9,908 bases of DNA from DASXMX01 sp036794395 (lineage in GTDB: Bacteria > Planctomycetota > Phycisphaerae > Tepidisphaerales > Tepidisphaeraceae): assembly GCA_036794395.1 (NCBI GenBank), contig DAIRGS010000265.1, positions 1-9,908 of the forward strand, written 5' to 3'. The stretch's first letter is position 1. Every line of letters starts with the position of its first letter. Shown here piece by piece: positions 5,668-9,908 of this stretch. The notes beneath the pieces are model-generated. The model saw only the letters and a list, made by a program, of their open reading frames with translations. It was not told where the DNA came from and searched no databases. A program made the position numbers and the translations under genes.

Positions 5668-6359
5668 TGAGGTTCAAAATGCACTACAGGTTCCTGGTTC
5701 TGCTTTGCCTTTTGATTCCGATTGGCGCCAGCGCGAACGACGAAATGCTCACCACGTTTATCATCGGTCAGCAGGTCGCGACGGTGAAAGCGGCAAATGT
5801 CCGCCAAACTGCCGCAGGTACGCTCCTGGGTTCGCAACCGGCAGGCGCTGTCGGAACGGTGGCCGGCGGTCCAACATCAGGAAATTTCGGTGGCACCGCG
5901 TATGTTTGGTGGGACGTCAAATTTGTCACCGGTACAGGTGGATGGGTGGCTGCCGATAACCTGGCGGCGTCCGGCTCAACCGTTCCGCCACCGCCTCCCT
6001 CTTCGTTGCTCAACAGCGATAATAAGTGGCTGGCCGGCCAGTCCGTCAGGCCGGTGCAGCTGGTTTACGCTGCCACGGTGACACCCGATGCGGCGCGAAC
6101 TAACGACTATCTACTGACGGCCACTGGCAATTTCACGTTGGCCAACCCAATAAACCTGTCGGCCGGGCAGGTTCTGACCTTCTGGATCGCTCAAGACGCT
6201 GTTGGCGGGCGCACGATCAAATGGGGCCCGGCTTATCAGGCTGCGGGAGGTTCAGGGACCATGGTTCTTAGCACCGAAGCCAATGCATTGGACATGGTTG
6301 CCTGCCAGTCCAACACGACCCAGACCCTGACGTGCGCGATCCAGAACGGAGTTCGATGA
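5667..6359 (+). CDS. Exported protein with SH3-like domain and tail C-terminal domain
   Basis: I take the ATG at 5667 as the start because it overlaps the preceding TGA (ATGA) and is followed by a signal peptide; the in-frame ATG at 5679 is an alternative. The open frame extends further upstream but would run through the preceding gene. The 230-residue product has a Sec signal (RFLVLLCLLIPIGASA, cleavage near residue 23). An SH3-like domain of the bacterial type follows (about 36-100: KAANVRQTAAGTLLG, VWWDVKF, GGWVAADNL). A short proline linker (107-111) leads to a second copy of the tail C-terminal domain (129-230). Bacterial SH3 domains often bind peptidoglycan, so a cell-wall or receptor-binding role is possible. 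The domain calls are from pattern and are not certain. Confidence 0.72.
   Translation: MRFKMHYRFLVLLCLLIPIGASANDEMLTTFIIGQQVATVKAANVRQTAAGTLLGSQPAGAVGTVAGGPTSGNFGGTAYVWWDVKFVTGTGGWVAADNLAASGSTVPPPPPSSLLNSDNKWLAGQSVRPVQLVYAATVTPDAARTNDYLLTATGNFTLANPINLSAGQVLTFWIAQDAVGGRTIKWGPAYQAAGGSGTMVLSTEANALDMVACQSNTTQTLTCAIQNGVR
6051..6356 (+). repeat. Duplicated tail C-terminal domain, copy 2
   Basis: This is the partner of the copy at 5356-5664. It ends the SH3-containing protein, with the same block order and a one-residue insertion after YQAAG. Divergence between the copies shows that the duplication is not recent. Confidence 0.75.
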
Positions 6360-7820
6360 ATGCGCCGGTTTGCGCTGGCCCTTCTTGCTTCTACCTCGTT
6401 GGCCATGCCCGCGATGGCGCAATGGGGCGGCTTCATAGCGAAGAGCCACAGAGGCACTCCACCGGTGGCCTGTCTGCAAGGCTCGGCTCGTATTGACGGT
6501 TGTCCTGGCGCACCTTCGGGAACAGCACAGCAGAGCCCGAGCATTCTGGGCGGCTATGTCAAACGGCCGCCGTGGAATGCTGCCGGCGTCGACTTCCGCA
6601 CAGGCCCGCCAGCAGGCACGACACTGGCTGATCCGGCCACGATCTCCATGACCGGCGTGACGGTAAACAGCAGCGCGCACACGGTTACGGTCGATGGCAA
6701 CAACGTCACGCTCAACGCCTACGATTTCGGCCTCGCGAACGGCTGGTATGTCATTGTCAACGGCGCCAACGACACTATCCAGAACAGTCATTTCAAGCTC
6801 GGCACCAATCAGGGCGGCGTCGAAGGCCACGTCCTCGATACCAACCCTGCGGCGAGTAACTTTACTTTTCTGAACAACGAGGTGGATGGCAACAACATCA
6901 ATCAGCCCGTCTACGATGGGCTTTTCTATACAGTTGGCTTTTCCAACAGCGGGACGCTGACCGTGCAGTACAACTTCTTCCACAATTCTGGTGGAGATAT
7001 GGTTGATTACAACGGCGTGAATCTGACGAGCAACAAATTCCGCTACAACTATTTCCAGGATATCGGATATGGCACAGAGCATTCCGACACGATCCAGTTT
7101 TGCGGGTCGATCATCAATGCCGGTGATATCGCCTTCAATGTGGTCAATAATCAGTCCACCACCCAGAGCATGAGCGGCGAAGGTGCGCTGGTTCTCAATT
7201 CCGAATGCGGCCCATCTACGGGAAACCCGACATCGAACATCAAGAACACCACGACCCGCAATAATACCCTGATCACGAAAGGGCCGACCGATAACTTCTT
7301 GGTTGGCCAGACGATTACCCAGGACGCCGGGACTGCTCTGGGCGATCACAATGCCACGTATGACAATTATGGCGATCCGACCGGCGTCAATAATTACACG
7401 CAATCGCCGTGGTTTCCGACCGGCTACTATGCCTCTGCGATCGGCACGCCTGGGGCATTGCATGACCTGATGGACATGACGACCGGCTTCAACATTCCGG
7501 TCCCGCCCAAAACGGCACCTGTCGGCGTGATTTATTATGTCTATCCTGACTCCGCCGGCTATACGCCTTGTCAGTGCGACATCTTCTCGATCGCCGCATC
7601 CCCGTTGACCGGCAACATCACAACCGGCAACACGGTCACCTTTACCGTCACGATGGACGCGGCGACCACCGTTACCGGCACACCATCCTTGTCGCTCAAT
7701 TGTTCTGGATGCGTGGCGAATTACTCCAGCGGCACCGGCACCAAGAACCTGAAATTCGTTTATACGGTTGGCGCATCGGATCAAGTGAGCAACCTTTCCG
7801 TCACCAAGGTCAATCCATGA
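6360..7820 (+). CDS. Exported parallel beta-helix protein with C-terminal Ig-like domain
   Basis: The 486-residue product starts directly after the previous stop and has a Sec signal peptide ending in AMA (cleavage near residue 20). Residues about 90-370 are Asn/Thr/Gly-rich with repeated coil-like stretches (VDGNNVTLNAYDFGL, IQNSHFKLG, FTFLNNEVDGNN, VQYNFFHNSGGD, FRYNYFQDIG). This pattern marks right-handed parallel beta-helices such as tailspikes and pectate-lyase-like proteins. The last 77 residues (about 410-486, SPLTGNITTGNTVTFTVTM) look like a bacterial Ig-like domain. Possible catalytic residues cannot be assigned. It could degrade or bind surface polysaccharide as a tailspike-like depolymerase. 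The pairing of export signal and beta-helix also fits a secreted polysaccharide-active enzyme. The stop overlaps the next start (ATGA). Confidence 0.76.
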   Translation: MRRFALALLASTSLAMPAMAQWGGFIAKSHRGTPPVACLQGSARIDGCPGAPSGTAQQSPSILGGYVKRPPWNAAGVDFRTGPPAGTTLADPATISMTGVTVNSSAHTVTVDGNNVTLNAYDFGLANGWYVIVNGANDTIQNSHFKLGTNQGGVEGHVLDTNPAASNFTFLNNEVDGNNINQPVYDGLFYTVGFSNSGTLTVQYNFFHNSGGDMVDYNGVNLTSNKFRYNYFQDIGYGTEHSDTIQFCGSIINAGDIAFNVVNNQSTTQSMSGEGALVLNSECGPSTGNPTSNIKNTTTRNNTLITKGPTDNFLVGQTITQDAGTALGDHNATYDNYGDPTGVNNYTQSPWFPTGYYASAIGTPGALHDLMDMTTGFNIPVPPKTAPVGVIYYVYPDSAGYTPCQCDIFSIAASPLTGNITTGNTVTFTVTMDAATTVTGTPSLSLNCSGCVANYSSGTGTKNLKFVYTVGASDQVSNLSVTKVNP

Positions 7821-9229
7821 TGAAACGACGACTTTTGCTGACTACCGCGCTTGTCAGCGTCGCCGCGGGCGCGCGTGCTGCGCTAAATGACGACGTCAAC
7901 AACCCAAGCGTCGTGTCGCCGCTCACCGGCCTGAACACCACTTTCACGAACCTGAACGTGAACGCCAATGGCCCGCCAGGAACCGTTGTCGGCCTTGCCG
8001 CAGGCAGCATAACTTCGTCAAGCATCCAGTTGACCTGGTCGGCCGGATCGGGTGGAACGGCCACATCCTGGACGGTAACCAAAAGAACGCCGACCGGCTC
8101 CGGGTCGTATGTCTCCGCAGCGGGAAGTTTTACGGCTACCGGAGGCACCGTTACCGGGCTGGTCGCGAGCAGCAGCTACGACTTCCAGGTGGTGGCCACC
8201 AATGCCTCTGGCAGCAGCGCTCCCGCGACCCTGACCAATGTCAGCACGACAGGGGCCGGCGCAGTGCCAATGCCGAGCGCGGCCAATCGCCCGTCGTTTA
8301 GTGGTTCAACGCTGTCCTGGTCGGGACCGGTGGGTGGAGGAGCTTCAAATGGTGATTATACGCCTCAAACCCAGGTATTAACCACATCCGGTCCCGTCAC
8401 CACGTCCTCTGCAAACCAGATCATTCAAAATCTTCACATCACTGGAGGAGATCCAGGTGTCCAGGTCAACCACAATGGCGTTTTGATTCGACGGTGCTAT
8501 ATGGTGAACACCCTAAACGTCGATGAAACTCATGGTGTGTTTATCACCGCTGGGATTACCGGCACTGTCATCGAAGATTGTTTCTTCAATGGCAACAACA
8601 GCTCTTCCGAAGGTAACGGTGTTTCTGGCGACAACTTTGCTGTGTCATCTTGCACAATTCGCAGATGTCACTTCCATCTCTGTGCACAGGCCATCCACTA
8701 CACCCTCAACAATGTCAACTTCACCGAAAACTATTGCGATCAATGGTCTGGTGGAGATTCTGACTTCTTTGAGGTTTATCCGGTTGGCGGCTCCTGCAAT
8801 AATCTCTTAGTTCAATACAACTATTTCACAGGTCCGGACAACGCTGTTCATGGTGGCGACTCAGGGATTAACCTGAGCACGAGCGCCGGGCTACCGAACG
8901 GCAATATAGGTCCCAACGTCGTCATAGACACTAATTGGTTTGTTAGAACAGACTCAGGCCAGCAGGATGCCTGGCAGTATCATTCCATCGTGAATGACAC
9001 CAGAGGAGGTGCTGGCGAAAGACTGGAGTTCACGTTCACCAACAATGGCATCTACAATGTGATGGGCACACCAGCCTACAACACCAGTATATTATTTGGT
9101 GCTCCCAGTTCCGGCGCCACGCAGAACGGCGGTGGGTTGGTCCATGACTCTGGAAACTACGTCATGTCAAATCCAACGTCCCTCACCGGCACCCTGTATC
9201 AGGGCGGCAATGGTGCTGGCAGGCTCTGA
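7817..9229 (+). CDS. Exported fibronectin III / beta-helix protein
   Basis: I take the start at ATG 7817, which overlaps the previous TGA; 7820 is an equally possible ATG. The 470-residue product begins with a basic, hydrophobic signal sequence (MMKRRLLLTTALVSVAAGARA). A fibronectin type III domain follows at about 53-145 (GTVVGLAAGSITSSSIQLTW, then SSYDFQVVATNASGSS). A beta-helix-like region runs from about 180 to the end (IIQNLHITGGDPGVQVNHNG, VIEDCFFNGNN, CTIRRCHFHLC, LLVQYNYFTG). The same general design occurs in the preceding gene, so the two are probably paralogous in function. GC falls from roughly two thirds to about one half near 8340, close to the boundary between the domains, suggesting a swapped C-terminal half. 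The stop overlaps the next start (TGATG). Confidence 0.75.
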   Translation: MMKRRLLLTTALVSVAAGARAALNDDVNNPSVVSPLTGLNTTFTNLNVNANGPPGTVVGLAAGSITSSSIQLTWSAGSGGTATSWTVTKRTPTGSGSYVSAAGSFTATGGTVTGLVASSSYDFQVVATNASGSSAPATLTNVSTTGAGAVPMPSAANRPSFSGSTLSWSGPVGGGASNGDYTPQTQVLTTSGPVTTSSANQIIQNLHITGGDPGVQVNHNGVLIRRCYMVNTLNVDETHGVFITAGITGTVIEDCFFNGNNSSSEGNGVSGDNFAVSSCTIRRCHFHLCAQAIHYTLNNVNFTENYCDQWSGGDSDFFEVYPVGGSCNNLLVQYNYFTGPDNAVHGGDSGINLSTSAGLPNGNIGPNVVIDTNWFVRTDSGQQDAWQYHSIVNDTRGGAGERLEFTFTNNGIYNVMGTPAYNTSILFGAPSSGATQNGGGLVHDSGNYVMSNPTSLTGTLYQGGNGAGRL

Positions 9230-9843
9230 TGAAACTCAATTCCGGCTTCCTGTTCGGAACTCCGATCGTGCAGTGCACGTGGCCTGATGGACCCGAGATC
9301 AATCCACAACTGCGTGAGGCCATCCTGGAGCACGCCAGTAAACATCCCGGCGTAAAATATACCAATATCGGGGGATGGCATTCCGAGGCAGGGCAACTGG
9401 AATTTTGTGGCAATGCAGGTCAGCAGTTGATCCGGCATATGTATGAGATGACCAATGAAGCGACCGCATGGCTTTATGCGCAAAATGGGCGCACGCCCGA
9501 ACCTATGACATGGGGCATGTGGGCCTGGGCTATTGTTAACCAGCGAGGTGACCACAACAGTTTGCACACACATCCAGGCGCGACATGGTCCGGAGTTTAT
9601 TACGTCGATCAGGGCGAGTCCGAACCTGATGCCAAAGGCACACCCATCCAGCTTTACGATGCCAACCAGGCGCGCTCGAATACCTTTTTCCCGAGCCTCA
9701 TGAGTCCCAAGTGTCAGATCAACCCTAAACCCGGCCTGATGATCCTATTTCCGAGTTACGTGGCACATGCCGTGCCACCACATCAGGGAGACAGACCCCG
9801 GATTTCGATTGCTTTCAACATGCGCAAAGAACCGTTTCCCTGA
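9229..9843 (+). CDS. 2-oxoglutarate/Fe(II) dioxygenase-like protein (TIGR02466 / 2OG-FeII_Oxy_5 type)
   Basis: This 204-residue protein matches the small 2OG-Fe(II) oxygenase family often encoded by phages and marine bacteria. The core reads NSLHTHPGATWSGVYYVDQG (His113 and His115), then PGLMILFPSYVAHAVPPH (distal His180), and GDRPRISIAFN with Arg191 as the likely 2-oxoglutarate anchor. Near full length is present. Such enzymes hydroxylate proteins or small molecules; the substrate is not known. The ATG overlaps the TGA of the beta-helix gene by one base, so synthesis is coupled to the fibre-like genes. That suggests modification of a tail or exported protein, but this is inference. There is no signal peptide, so it should act in the cytoplasm, unlike the four genes before it. 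Confidence 0.85.
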   Translation: MKLNSGFLFGTPIVQCTWPDGPEINPQLREAILEHASKHPGVKYTNIGGWHSEAGQLEFCGNAGQQLIRHMYEMTNEATAWLYAQNGRTPEPMTWGMWAWAIVNQRGDHNSLHTHPGATWSGVYYVDQGESEPDAKGTPIQLYDANQARSNTFFPSLMSPKCQINPKPGLMILFPSYVAHAVPPHQGDRPRISIAFNMRKEPFP

Positions 9844-9908
9844 TTGATAACGCGGCCTTTATCGCAAATTCCAGGAGTCATACTGCGACAAGGGAGGATG
9901 GCGCGACC

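Larger units (their letters stand above)
1..9908 (+). mobile_element. Prophage late tail region with an embedded accessory cassette
   Basis: The tape measure protein with lysozyme domain, the DNA-circulation (Mu gpN-like) protein and a series of tail-fibre-like proteins lie on the plus strand with minimal spacing, which is typical of a phage late operon. Neither prophage end, attachment site nor integrase is in the window. A minus-strand regulator and its divergent partner (about 1890-3066) interrupt the late operon, as accessory 'moron' genes do. Baseplate genes that follow gpN in Mu-like phages are not seen, so the prophage may be rearranged or partly decayed. Confidence 0.75.

Noticed and set aside
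6252..7784. Long open frame of 510 codons on the minus strand
   Set aside because: It lies exactly opposite the beta-helix gene, has a biased Arg/Ala/Val/Gly composition and no recognisable domain or ribosome binding site. The plus-strand gene has a signal peptide and repeats, so this is a shadow frame.
9844..9908. Possible start of a next gene (ATG at 9898, or CTG at 9883 after AGGAG) and a GATAA/TTATC inverted repeat
   Set aside because: Only a few codons remain before the window ends, GGGAGG directly abuts the ATG, and the AT-rich 5-bp inverted repeat is too weak for a terminator.

Overview
The window reads as part of the late (tail) region of a Mu-like or lambdoid-type prophage, or an integrated phage remnant, in a GC-rich alphaproteobacterium. 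An Acetobacteraceae-like host is a guess from the style of the DNA-circulation protein, the small XRE regulator and the tail C-terminal motifs; nothing here identifies the species. Almost all sequence is coding, and most plus-strand genes overlap or abut with TGATG or ATGA junctions, as in a phage late operon.

Layout. Positions 1-101 hold the 3' end of an upstream tail gene. 105-1889 encodes a short tape measure protein with a tail-lysozyme domain. 3080-4816 encodes a DNA-circulation (Mu gpN-like) tail protein with an unusual C-terminal extension. 4801-9229 is a run of four exported or fibre-like proteins: two share a C-terminal tail domain, one of these has an SH3-like domain, and the other two are beta-helix proteins carrying an Ig-like or fibronectin III domain. 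9229-9843 encodes a 2-oxoglutarate/Fe(II) dioxygenase-like protein. The baseplate genes normally expected after gpN are absent.

The most unusual part is an independent cassette (about 1890-3066) wedged between the tape measure and gpN genes. It has a minus-strand XRE regulator, a divergent promoter region with a small palindrome, and a 195-residue protein (2329-2916) whose motifs resemble a stand-alone RAMP/Cas7-like RNA-binding fold. Its 5' leader (2243-2327) and 3' trailer (2921-3030) are both built of degenerate pentamers with strict 5-nt periodicity (NGYNN, often GGYNN). The unit ends in a strong hairpin terminator with a GCAA loop (3036-3065). No other gene of a type III CRISPR system is present.

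My inference is that the cassette is a phage 'moron': a repressor-controlled transcript carrying a RAMP-like protein and two pentamer-periodic RNA arrays that the protein may coat. The periodicity can be read directly from the sequence. The fold assignment and the function are inference.
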